This document shows, in pieces, positions 1 to 6,928 of a stretch of DNA of 9,120 nt (its first letter is position 1; every line of letters starts with the position of its first letter). A program made the translations under genes and the position numbers. Source of the DNA: Candidatus Cryptobacteroides faecihippi (GTDB lineage: Bacteria; Bacteroidota; Bacteroidia; Bacteroidales; UBA932); contig JAGHSC010000055.1 of the NCBI GenBank assembly GCA_018066065.1, positions 1 to 9,120 on the forward strand, in the 5' to 3' direction. The notes under the pieces were generated by a model. The model ran no database searches. It saw only the letters and a list, made by a program, of their open reading frames with translations, and was not told the DNA's origin.

Positions 1-9
1 CCTTTTCAT
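1..9 (-). CDS. Start of next efflux-operon gene (first 3 codons only; probable outer-membrane factor)
   Basis: On the minus strand an ATG at 9-7 follows the pump stop codon (TAG at 17-15) after five bases, and the window ends after Met-Lys-Arg. The identity cannot be read from three codons. The guess of a TolC/OprM-like outer-membrane efflux protein rests only on operon order, since Bacteroidetes RND operons commonly run adaptor, pump, outer-membrane factor. A start like Met-Lys-Arg suits a signal peptide but is not diagnostic. The tight spacing implies co-transcription with the genes upstream. Confidence 0.35.
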
Positions 10-14
10 GATTG

Positions 15-1655
15 CTACTCCTCCTTTCTTGAATATTCAGACAGTCCAGCTGACCTGACAGGCATGACCCTTTCCTGCCCCTTCTGGAAGATGACGAAGA
101 AGGCAGGGGTCATGAACAGCAGTGCAATCGTGCCCACGAGCATTCCTCCGGCAGCTCCGACGCCGACCGAGATGTCACCGTTGGCTCCAGCTCCCTTCGC
201 AAGGATCAATGGAACCATTCCAATGACCATGGTCAGTGAAGTCATGAGGATAGGCCTGAGTCGCTCCCTTGCGGACCCTCTTGCAGAATCCACGATTGAA
301 GAGCCTGAGCTTCGCATCCTGGACGCATATTCAGTCATGAGGACAGCGGTCTTGGCAAGGAGTCCGATGAGCATGATCAATCCGATCTGCAGGTAGATGT
401 TGTTCTCAAGGCCCCAGATCCTCGCGAAGATGAACGAGCCGCAGAGGCCGAACGGGACAGACAGGATGACAGCCAGCGGGATGAACAGGCTCTCATAGAG
501 AGCACAGAGGATCAGATAGATGAAGAGCAGGCAGAGCGCGAACACGACCACAGTCGAGCCTGCGCCGTTCTGAGCCTCCTCACGGCTCATTCCTCCGAAC
601 TCGAAGCCATAGCCCTCAGGAAGCACCTGGGCGGCGACCTCGCGGATCGCCTGGATCGCCTGGCCTGAAGAATAGCCTACAGCATTCTCGCCCATCACTG
701 CAATCGACGGGAAAAGATTGAAGCGCGAAAGGCTCTCTGATCCGTAGACCTTGGTGAATTTCAGATACTGGCCGATCGGAGACATCTCGCCGGAAGAGGT
801 CCTGACATACATGTCATCGAACGAATCGATGCCTGTCCTGAACTGTGGCGAGGCCTGGACCATCACTCGGTAAAGCTTCGTGAACCTGTTGAAATTAGAG
901 GAGTAGCGTCCTCCCACATAGGTCGACAGGACATTGAGGACATCCGAAGGCTTGACTCCGTTGCGGATGCAATGCGCGGCATCGACCTCAACGACATACT
1001 GAGGATACTTGGTGTCGAAGGTAGTGTAGGCCCTTGATATCTCCGGTCTTTCATTCAGCCCGGCAATGAGTTCCTTCGTGTACTTGAAAAGGTCTTCCGT
1101 CGTGCCTCCCTTCCTGTCCTGGACATACATCTCGAAACCACTTCCCGAGCCGTAGCCGGAGATCATCGGCCTGGTGGTAAGGCGGATGGACGCAGATGAG
1201 ATGTGGGCAGTCCTGCGGTAGATCTCCTCCATGACGGAGTTGATGTCGCCACCCTTGTAGCTTCTCTCGGACCAGTTGACCAGCTTGATGTTGAAGTTTC
1301 CAGCCGCCGCAGTCGTCTCCCTGCGGGAGTTGGAGCCGACGACACGCGAGTAGAGACGGATCTCAGGGATGTCCTTGATTGCCTGCTCGGCCTCGTCCAC
1401 GGCCTTCTTCGTCTCCTCGAGATTCGTACCCGGAGCGCACTGCACGTTGACATTGATGGTACCGAGGTCCTCCTGAGGCACAAGACCGGTCTTGGTCGTC
1501 ATCAGCATGAAACCAAGGCCAGCGGTGAACAGCACGAACAGAACGGCGACCGTCCACCTGTGGCGGACAAAGAAGTCCACGCCCTTTGAATATCCACTCA
1601 GCAGTCTGGCGATTGCCCTGTTGAAGGCCTCGTGGAACCTGTCGGAGAAGCCCAT
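15..1655 (-). CDS. C-terminal half of RND efflux pump (546 codons after the frameshift)
   Basis: The listed ATG (1655-1653) is internal to the ancestral gene. In-frame coding continues upstream of it to the lesion as PALCALLLKP plus about nine linker residues. TM7 lies at about residues 33-50, the second periplasmic half at about 52-365, and TM8-TM12 at about 368-525. The conserved TM10 Lys (K435, in GLLAKTAVLMTEYASR) and TM11 Arg (R467, in ERLRPILMTSL) correspond to AcrB K940 and R971. The C-terminal tail after residue 525 is short and charged. A purine-rich GGGGAGAGG run lies directly upstream of the ATG, so re-initiation is conceivable, but the half protein would still lack TM4. The stop at 17-15 is five bases before the next ATG. 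Confidence 0.85.
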   Translation of the reverse strand: MGFSDRFHEAFNRAIARLLSGYSKGVDFFVRHRWTVAVLFVLFTAGLGFMLMTTKTGLVPQEDLGTINVNVQCAPGTNLEETKKAVDEAEQAIKDIPEIRLYSRVVGSNSRRETTAAAGNFNIKLVNWSERSYKGGDINSVMEEIYRRTAHISSASIRLTTRPMISGYGSGSGFEMYVQDRKGGTTEDLFKYTKELIAGLNERPEISRAYTTFDTKYPQYVVEVDAAHCIRNGVKPSDVLNVLSTYVGGRYSSNFNRFTKLYRVMVQASPQFRTGIDSFDDMYVRTSSGEMSPIGQYLKFTKVYGSESLSRFNLFPSIAVMGENAVGYSSGQAIQAIREVAAQVLPEGYGFEFGGMSREEAQNGAGSTVVVFALCLLFIYLILCALYESLFIPLAVILSVPFGLCGSFIFARIWGLENNIYLQIGLIMLIGLLAKTAVLMTEYASRMRSSGSSIVDSARGSARERLRPILMTSLTMVIGMVPLILAKGAGANGDISVGVGAAGGMLVGTIALLFMTPAFFVIFQKGQERVMPVRSAGLSEYSRKEE

Positions 1656-1687
1656 CCTCTCCCCTGCAGCGACATTGGCGCAAGGCT

Positions 1688-3172
1688 TCAGGAGCAGGGC
1701 GCAGAGCGCAGGCTGAGAGTAAGCGAGACAAGGCAGGAGATCGCGACGGACACAGCCATCGTAAGACCTAACTGCGTGTATAAGACGCCGGTGGTCCCGC
1801 CCATGAAGCAGACAGGGATGAAGACGGCCATGAAGACGGCAGTGTTGGCCAGGATGGCCATGCCCAATCCCTTCATTGCGTCCACGGTTGCCCTGTAAGG
1901 CGACCTTTCACCCGCATCGAACCGGGCCTGTACCGCCTCAACCACAACGATGGAATCATCCACGACCGTTCCGATCACGAGCACCAGCGCGAACAAAGTC
2001 AGAAGGTTCAGGGAGAATCCGGCAGCGTAGATGAAGGCGAAGGTTCCGACAAGGGAGACGATGATGGAGATCGTCGGGATGAGCGTTGCCTTCACATCAT
2101 GGAGGAAGAGATAGACAACCAGGATAACAAGAAGGATGGCGATGAGCAGGGTCTCGATCACCTCGCTGATCGACGCATCAAGGAAGTCCTTGATACTCAT
2201 CACAGTGGCCAGGGCCATACCCTTCGGAAGATCCTTTGACACATCTTCCATGAGCTCGTTCACCTGGGAGATCACCTCATTGGCATTGGATCCGGAAGTC
2301 TGGACGATCATGCAGTTGCATGATGGATGTCCGTCAACCTCGGAGAAGAAGGTATAGTTCAATGCACCAAGTTCCACGACGGCGACATCCCCGAGCCTGA
2401 GGATCCTTCCGTCCGGAAGGCTCTTTATGACAAGATTCTCGTAGTCGACTTCTTCCTCATAGCGGCCACGGTACTTCATCACGTACTGTAAAGTGTTCTC
2501 GGACTCGCTTCCCAGAGTACCTGTAGGAGACTCGAGGTTCTGGTCCGCCAGGACATTGCTGACATCGGACGGGACCAGAGAGTACATGGCCATCTTTCCA
2601 GGATCCAACCAGATTCGCATGGAATAGTTGGCACCGAAGACATTGACCTCTCCGACTCCAGGGATACGGCTGATCCTCGGCTCCACATTGATCTTCATGT
2701 AGTTGGTCAGGAAGTTAGCCTCGTAGGAGTCGTCCGGGGAGTAGAGCGAGATGTTCATCAGGATGCTGGTCTGACGCTTCCTGACGGTGACGCCTGACCT
2801 TGTGACTTCGCTTGGCAGGAGGGACTGAGCCTCGGCCACACGGTTCTGGACATTTACGACACACATGTCCGGGTCGGAGCCCTGCTTGAAGAAGACCTGG
2901 ATGCTGGCCGAACCTGTGTTGGTGGCCGACGAGGTCATGTACATCATGTTCTCGACACCGTTCAGTGACTCTTCGAGAGGCACGATGACACTCTTCATCA
3001 CAGTCTCCGCACTCGCTCCGGTGTAGTTTGCCCTGACCATGACGGTCGGAGGCGCAATGTCAGGATACTGCTCCAGAGGAAGCTGCCGAAGGGCGATGAG
3101 CCCGACGATGAGAATGGCGACCGAGATGATTCCGGAAAGGATCGGACGGTCGATGAAGGTTCTTACATTCAT
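1688..3172 (-). CDS. N-terminal half of RND efflux pump (494 codons before premature stop)
   Basis: The frame opens with MNVRTFIDRP, the usual HAE1-family amino terminus, followed by transmembrane segment 1 (about residues 10-28). A periplasmic porter/docking half spans about 30-335, with the typical region around EQYPDIAPPTV (34-44) and IPGVGEVNVFG (170-180). TM2-TM6 begin at about residue 336. The TM4 proton-relay pair is visible as D405-D406 in LVIGTVVDDSIVVVEA, matching AcrB D407/D408. The last eight residues (SLRSAPCS) are out-of-frame translation after the lesion and not part of the family. On its own this half lacks the second periplasmic domain and TM7-TM12, so it should not make a working pump. 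The start was chosen because it matches the family and sits 3 bases after the adaptor stop. Confidence 0.85.
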   Translation of the reverse strand: MNVRTFIDRPILSGIISVAILIVGLIALRQLPLEQYPDIAPPTVMVRANYTGASAETVMKSVIVPLEESLNGVENMMYMTSSATNTGSASIQVFFKQGSDPDMCVVNVQNRVAEAQSLLPSEVTRSGVTVRKRQTSILMNISLYSPDDSYEANFLTNYMKINVEPRISRIPGVGEVNVFGANYSMRIWLDPGKMAMYSLVPSDVSNVLADQNLESPTGTLGSESENTLQYVMKYRGRYEEEVDYENLVIKSLPDGRILRLGDVAVVELGALNYTFFSEVDGHPSCNCMIVQTSGSNANEVISQVNELMEDVSKDLPKGMALATVMSIKDFLDASISEVIETLLIAILLVILVVYLFLHDVKATLIPTISIIVSLVGTFAFIYAAGFSLNLLTLFALVLVIGTVVDDSIVVVEAVQARFDAGERSPYRATVDAMKGLGMAILANTAVFMAVFIPVCFMGGTTGVLYTQLGLTMAVSVAISCLVSLTLSLRSAPCS

Positions 3173-3175
3173 GGC

Positions 3176-4276
3176 CTACTCCTCTGCGATTGCTGTTCCA
3201 TCCTTGAGGAGGCCGGCGCCCTCCGCCACGATGACATCACCCTCCTCGAGACCGGAGGTCACGATGTAGTTCGTTCCGTCATTCTCCTTGAAGACCCCGA
3301 CCATCGTGGAGACGGCCTTGCCGTCCACGACCTTGTAGACGAGGATCTTCTCCTGGATCTCGAACGTCGCTGCCTGAGGGATCAGGATGGCATCCTTCAC
3401 CTCTGCCGGGATGATCACGGATGCACTGCTTCCGCTCCTGAGGAGACGGGATTCGTTGGAGAATCTCGCCCTGACCCTGACTGCACCGGTGCTCTGGTCG
3501 ACGATGCCGCTGACAGCATCGATCCTTCCGTCGGAAGGGTACCTGACGCCGTTGCTCATGATCAGCTTGACATCGGACATCCCGTCGATGAAGTTCTGCT
3601 GGCTGCCGTACTTCTGCATGAGGTTCAGGACCATGTTCTCGGAAAGAGAGAAATAGGCATAGATCGAGCTGTCGTCGGAAACGGTGACCATTGGGGTCGT
3701 GATGCTGCTTCCAACGAGCGCGCCGACACGGTAGGAAATCATGCCTGCAACTCCCGTGACAGGGCTCTTCACCACTGTGTAGGAGAGGTTGTTGCGTGCC
3801 GTGGTAAGCTGTGCCTTTGCCTGAGCGAAGGATGCCTCGGCGGCCGCAAGTGAGTTCCTGGCCGTCTTGAGCTCATATTCAGAGATGACATTGCGCTCGT
3901 AGAGCATGGAGTTGCTCTGCTCCGTCAGCCTCGCGGTGGCGAGCTGGGCCTCAGCGCTCTTGACGTTGGCTTCGGCGACCTCGACGGCAGCTTCGTATGG
4001 GACCTGGTCAAGGATGAAGAGCGGCTGGCCCTTCACGACCTTGTCGCCTTCCTCGAAACAGATCTTGGTGATGATGCCACTTACCTGTGGACGGATCTCG
4101 ACAAGCTGCTGGCCCTCGAGGGATGCACTGTACTTCGACTCGAGCGTCGAAGATCCGGTCTGGACGACCATGGTCCGGCATTTCTTGGGTTCACTCTGGC
4201 TTCCGGGCTTCCTGTCCGCACAGGAAACCGTCACAAGCATGACCGCTGCAACGCCAAGAAAAATCTTAAATTTCAT
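3176..4276 (-). CDS. RND efflux periplasmic adaptor lipoprotein (AcrA/HlyD membrane-fusion family)
   Basis: Bridges the inner-membrane RND pump and an outer-membrane channel. The 366-residue length fits the AcrA/MexA family. Residues 1-18 are a hydrophobic signal peptide ending TVSC, so Cys19 is the likely lipidated residue. The first half of the lipoyl/barrel-sandwich domain is at about 60-95 (SGIITKICFEEGDKV at 66-80). An alanine- and glutamate-rich alpha-helical hairpin occupies about 98-165. The second lipoyl half is at about 169-192 (VKSPVTGVAGMI). Beta-barrel and membrane-proximal parts follow to the end, including VRVRARF (266-272) and IPQAATF (299-305). It is first in the efflux operon, has its own upstream promoter-like box and is followed after 3 bases by the pump gene. 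The start is supported because it begins the signal peptide and an AT-rich promoter region lies directly upstream. The drug specificity cannot be read. Confidence 0.94.
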   Translation of the reverse strand: MKFKIFLGVAAVMLVTVSCADRKPGSQSEPKKCRTMVVQTGSSTLESKYSASLEGQQLVEIRPQVSGIITKICFEEGDKVVKGQPLFILDQVPYEAAVEVAEANVKSAEAQLATARLTEQSNSMLYERNVISEYELKTARNSLAAAEASFAQAKAQLTTARNNLSYTVVKSPVTGVAGMISYRVGALVGSSITTPMVTVSDDSSIYAYFSLSENMVLNLMQKYGSQQNFIDGMSDVKLIMSNGVRYPSDGRIDAVSGIVDQSTGAVRVRARFSNESRLLRSGSSASVIIPAEVKDAILIPQAATFEIQEKILVYKVVDGKAVSTMVGVFKENDGTNYIVTSGLEEGDVIVAEGAGLLKDGTAIAEE

Positions 4277-4318
4277 TGTACAAAACGTTTGTTAAGTCCT
4301 ACATTCAGGGGATAGGTT

Positions 4319-4326
4319 CAAAATTA
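4319..4326 (-). promoter_or_regulatory. Bacteroidetes-type -7 box for the efflux operon
   Basis: Read on the minus strand these bases are TAATTTTG, an exact match to the Bacteroides -7 consensus TAnnTTTG. The box lies 42 bases upstream of the adaptor ATG. No clear TTTG -33 element is present at 19-21 bases further upstream, so strength and exact start site are uncertain. The AT-rich setting makes a chance match possible, but the box is in the only intergenic gap and correctly oriented. Confidence 0.5.
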
Positions 4327-4346
4327 ACAATTTTAATTGTAAATTT
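4321..4346. repeat. 26-bp near-perfect dyad spanning both divergent -7 boxes
   Basis: Around the centre at 4333/4334, bases 4321-4332 pair with 4335-4346 at 11 of 12 positions; only 4326/4341 fails. The core is ACAATT (4327-4332), a two-base TT spacer, then AATTGT (4335-4340). The core lies exactly between the minus-strand -7 box (4319-4326) and the plus-strand -7 box, whose first base (4340) it shares. It could be an operator that controls both operons, or simply the result of two facing AT-rich promoters. Low sequence complexity weakens the case. Confidence 0.4.
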
Positions 4347-4347
4347 G
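4340..4347 (+). promoter_or_regulatory. Bacteroidetes-type -7 box for the uronate operon
   Basis: TAAATTTG matches the TAnnTTTG -7 consensus exactly. It ends 21 bases before the kduD ATG, which implies a leader of only about 10-20 bases. The best candidate for the -33 TTTG at the expected distance is TTCA at 4317-4320, a poor match. No Shine-Dalgarno sequence is visible before the ATG, as is common in this phylum. Confidence 0.5.
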
Positions 4348-4368
4348 CTTTGACAGAAACCACATAAT

Positions 4369-5169
4369 ATGAACATCTTTTCACTTGAAGGCAAGAATGC
4401 CTGGATCACCGGAGCTGCCTACGGGATCGGATTCGCAATTGCAAAGGCATTTGCGGAGGCAGGCGCCAGCAACATCATCTTCAACACAAGGAATCAGGAG
4501 TCGGTGGACAAGGCTCTCGCTGAATATTCAGCTGCGGGCATCAGCAACGTCCATGGCTACGTCTGTGACGTGACGGACGAGAACCAGGTCAAGGCCCTTG
4601 TAAGGCAGATACATGAAGAGGTCGGCCAGATCGACATCCTCGTCAACAATGCCGGCATCATCAAGCGCATACCGATGTACGAGATGACGCGCAGCGAGTT
4701 CCAGCAGGTCATCGACATCGACCTTGTCGGGCCATACATCTGCTCCGCGGCAGTTCTCCCGGGGATGATGGAGCGCCGCGAAGGCAAGATCATCAACATC
4801 TGCTCGATGATGAGCGAACTCGGAAGGGAGACCGTCTCAGCCTACGCAGCGGCAAAGGGAGGACTCAAGATGCTGACCCGCAACATCTGCTCCGAGTACG
4901 GAGAGTACAACATCCAGTGCAACGGAATAGGGCCGGGCTACATCGCAACCCCGCAGACCGCTCCCCTCAGGGAGAGGCAGCCGGACGGCAGCAGGCATCC
5001 TTTCGATTCATTCATCTGCGCAAAGACCCCGGCCGGACGCTGGCTTGACCCGGATGAGCTTGCCGGTCCAGCCGTCTTCCTCGCATCCCATGCGTCAGAC
5101 GCCGTCAACGGACACATCCTATACGTGGATGGTGGAATACTTGCATACATTGGAAAACAACCGAAATAA
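4369..5169 (+). CDS. kduD: KduD-type SDR: 2-keto-3-deoxygluconate-forming dehydrogenase (often labelled gluconate 5-dehydrogenase)
   Basis: Cytosolic NAD(P)(H)-dependent short-chain dehydrogenase. In uronate catabolism KduD interconverts 3-deoxy-D-glycero-2,5-hexodiulosonate and 2-keto-3-deoxygluconate. The 266-residue length is normal for classical SDRs. The dinucleotide-binding motif TGAAYGIG is at 14-21 and the structural NNAG at 93-96. The catalytic Ser is S146 and the YxxxK pair is Y159/K163, with the usual 13-residue Ser-Tyr spacing. PG-Y-I-A-T follows at 189-194, and the C-terminal VDGG is at 253-256. Sequence alone does not cleanly separate KduD from gluconate 5-dehydrogenase. The KduI gene 3 bases downstream decides in favour of the oligo-uronide role. 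It is the first gene of the operon, with a promoter box just upstream. Start: the ATG directly precedes the typical SDR amino terminus (FSLEGKNAWITG). Confidence 0.9.
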   Translation: MNIFSLEGKNAWITGAAYGIGFAIAKAFAEAGASNIIFNTRNQESVDKALAEYSAAGISNVHGYVCDVTDENQVKALVRQIHEEVGQIDILVNNAGIIKRIPMYEMTRSEFQQVIDIDLVGPYICSAAVLPGMMERREGKIINICSMMSELGRETVSAYAAAKGGLKMLTRNICSEYGEYNIQCNGIGPGYIATPQTAPLRERQPDGSRHPFDSFICAKTPAGRWLDPDELAGPAVFLASHASDAVNGHILYVDGGILAYIGKQPK

Positions 5170-5172
5170 GAT

Positions 5173-6018
5173 ATGGCAAAGATCAACTGCACCGTCCGCC
5201 AGGCATCCAGCAACGTGGACGCAAGACATTATGACACTGAAAGGATCCGCAAGGAGTATCTGATCGAGAACGTGATGGTTCCCGGCGAGATCAACATGAC
5301 CTACAGCATGTTCGACAGAATCATCGCCGGAGGGGCTGTCCCTGTGGAGGAAGAGCTTGTACTCCTCCCGCCGGAGGTTCTCAGAAGCGAGTACTTCACC
5401 CAGAGACGCGAGCTCGGCATCATCAATGTCGGCGGAACAGGATTCGTCAAGGTTGGCGAGGAAGAGTACGAGATCCCTTACAAGGAAGCGATCTACATCG
5501 GTCGCGGTGACCGTCATGTCACATTCCGCAGCGCAGACCCGGCAAGCCCAGCCAGGTTCTATTTCAATTCCGCAACCGCCCACCGCGAGACCGGAGTGAA
5601 GAAAGTCAGCAAGAAAGATGCGGTCGTCATGCATCTTGGAAGCCTTGAGGAGAGCAACGAGAGGACCATCAACCGCCTTCTCGTCAAGGAAGTCGTGCCT
5701 TGCTGCCAGCTTCAGATGGGCATGACCGAGCTTGCCCCGGGCAGTACATGGAACACCATGCCGGCACACACGCACGACAGAAGGATGGAAGTCTACTTCT
5801 ACTTCGAGCTGCCACAGGATGCAGCCGTGTGCCACTTCATGGGAGAGCCACAGGAGACCAGGCACATCTGGATGCACAATGAGCAGGCCGTCATCTCACC
5901 TCAGTGGAGCATCCACTCGGCTTGCGCAACACGCAACTACACATTCATCTGGGGCATGTGCGGAGAGAACGACGACTACAACGACATGGACTGGGTACCA
6001 ACTTCCGAACTGAAGTAG
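5173..6018 (+). CDS. kduI: 5-dehydro-4-deoxy-D-glucuronate isomerase (KduI)
   Basis: Cupin-fold, metal-dependent isomerase that converts 5-keto-4-deoxyuronate, the open-chain product of unsaturated uronates, to 3-deoxy-D-glycero-2,5-hexodiulosonate, the KduD substrate. The 281 residues compare with 278 in E. coli. The zinc ligands are all visible: H199 and H201 in MPAHTHDRR, E206, and H248 in WSIHSA. These match E. coli H196/H198/E203/H245 with a constant offset of three. The carboxy end contains FIWGMCGEN and YNDMDWV, typical of the family. Its ATG is 3 bases after the kduD stop, without an obvious Shine-Dalgarno site, which suggests translational coupling. The gene looks intact, and expression with kduD and the transporter is very likely. 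Confidence 0.96.
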   Translation: MAKINCTVRQASSNVDARHYDTERIRKEYLIENVMVPGEINMTYSMFDRIIAGGAVPVEEELVLLPPEVLRSEYFTQRRELGIINVGGTGFVKVGEEEYEIPYKEAIYIGRGDRHVTFRSADPASPARFYFNSATAHRETGVKKVSKKDAVVMHLGSLEESNERTINRLLVKEVVPCCQLQMGMTELAPGSTWNTMPAHTHDRRMEVYFYFELPQDAAVCHFMGEPQETRHIWMHNEQAVISPQWSIHSACATRNYTFIWGMCGENDDYNDMDWVPTSELK

Positions 6019-6020
6019 CC

Positions 6021-6908
6021 ATGAAGAAGATAATTCCCGCACTGATGGCAGCTGTCGCGCTGGCATCATGCTCCCCGAAGATTACGGAACCGATGGTCAT
6101 GGCCCGCGAAGTGCCTGAAAGGATGGATGACTTCATCTGGGAGAACGACCTGATCTGCTACAGGGCCTACGGAAAGGCTCTTGAAAAGGAGACACTTTCT
6201 CCAGGCCTTGACCTCTGGGTCAAGATTCCAGGGAAACTTGTAGCTGACAAGATGTACAAGGATGCCCTGCAGAACGGAAAGAGCTACCACAAGAACTGGG
6301 GGGACGGAAAGGATTGCTACAAGGTTGGAAAGACTCTTGGAGCCGGAGCTTCTGTCCCTATGGCAGACGGACGATTCCTTTTCCCGAAGACCAACTGGAG
6401 AAGTTCCGAGATCGTAAGCTGCACTCCTGAGAAGGTCGTGTTCATCCTCCACTACCCATGGTGGGAATCCGAAATGGGAAGATTCGCTCTTGACAAGAAG
6501 TTCACGGTGGTCGCAGGATCTTGTTTCTGCATGGTCGAAGACACCTACTTCTATGAAGGAGACGCTGCCGGATTTACCGTAGCAGCAGGAATTGCCCGTC
6601 ACAACATCGATTCCGAATCATCAGCGGAAGGCAGTCTTGCCATCTGGGAAGCAGCTTCAGACCAGGGTGCAGAACCGGAAGACGGAATGCTCGGTGTGGC
6701 CGTCATCATGCCTGGCGCTCAGGATACCGGACTGACAAAGGACAAGAAGCACAGCATCTGCAGCAAGACCGTCAAGTCCGGTGAGACCCTCACCTATTGG
6801 ATCGGATCATGCTGGAGCAAAGGCAGCATCAAGACCAAGGAGGAATGGTTCAAAGCCATCGACTCATTCGACGCAGTCCGCTGGAAGAAAGCAGCATCAA
6901 AGAAATAA
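6021..6908 (+). CDS. DUF4861-type lipoprotein of unknown activity in the uronate operon
   Basis: 295-residue envelope protein with a clean lipoprotein signal: MKK start, hydrophobic stretch 4-16, lipobox LASC with Cys17. I recognise the DUF4861 family by W40-E41-N42-D43 followed by YRAYGKALE (47-55), the stretch GLDLWVK (62-68), and YHKNWGDGKDCYKVGKTLG (89-107). Aromatic-rich strand-like segments follow (for example YPWWES 145-150 and YWIGSCW 259-265). The family is common in Bacteroidetes polysaccharide-utilisation loci; I know of no established reaction. Its position between kduI (2-base gap) and a hexuronate carrier suggests periplasmic processing or binding of uronate-containing sugars, but this is inference. 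The start at 6021 was chosen for the signal peptide; an upstream in-frame start at 5904 would overlap kduI by over 100 bases and bury the signal. Confidence 0.85.
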   Translation: MKKIIPALMAAVALASCSPKITEPMVMAREVPERMDDFIWENDLICYRAYGKALEKETLSPGLDLWVKIPGKLVADKMYKDALQNGKSYHKNWGDGKDCYKVGKTLGAGASVPMADGRFLFPKTNWRSSEIVSCTPEKVVFILHYPWWESEMGRFALDKKFTVVAGSCFCMVEDTYFYEGDAAGFTVAAGIARHNIDSESSAEGSLAIWEAASDQGAEPEDGMLGVAVIMPGAQDTGLTKDKKHSICSKTVKSGETLTYWIGSCWSKGSIKTKEEWFKAIDSFDAVRWKKAASKK

Positions 6909-6928
6909 TAAAACAACTACAGATAACC

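Larger units (their letters stand above)
15..3172 (-). pseudogene. RND/HAE1 multidrug efflux pump (AcrB/MexB-like), interrupted by a one-base frameshift
   Basis: Proton-driven inner-membrane trimer component that passes drugs, detergents or other amphiphiles to the adaptor and outer-membrane channel. Two consecutive minus-strand frames (3172-1688 and 1655-15) together make one AcrB-type protein. In the first frame the conserved segment before the second periplasmic half reads Leu-Thr-Leu then Ser-Leu-Arg-Ser-Ala-Pro-Cys-Ser-stop. Shifting by one base just after Leu486 restores PALCALLLKP and runs straight into the second frame. Restoring one base between 1713 and 1714 (AG to ACG, giving TPALC) yields 1052 residues, close to the 1049 of E. 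coli AcrB. Proton-relay residues are all present (D405 and D406 in the first part; Lys and Arg in the second), so decay has not gone further. The cause may be a real mutation or an assembly or sequencing error. Stop of the adaptor gene and this start are 3 bases apart. Confidence 0.9.

Noticed and set aside
1203..1589. 128-codon plus-strand frame within the pump gene
   Set aside because: It is antisense to a conserved RND segment, with no recognisable domain or start signal.
2405..2422. Inverted repeat CCTTCC-GTCC-GGAAGG, with a similar one at 3527-3541
   Set aside because: Both lie inside conserved coding sequence and encode the similar peptides PDGRI and SDGRI. Shared codons explain the resemblance, and the arms are only 6 bp.
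5119..5877. 252-codon open frame on the minus strand across kduI
   Set aside because: It lies wholly antisense to the kduD end and kduI, which have complete catalytic motifs. The translation resembles no family I know, and long antisense frames are common at this base composition.
5904..6020. N-terminal extension of the DUF4861 gene overlapping the end of kduI
   Set aside because: The internal ATG at 6021 begins a clean lipoprotein signal peptide two bases after the kduI stop. The extension is just kduI read in another frame.
6797..6928. 44-residue extension of the transporter reading frame into the DUF4861 gene
   Set aside because: The extra residues are polar and unlike the family. The ATG at 6929 gives a normal MFS start in a 20-base gap after the preceding stop.
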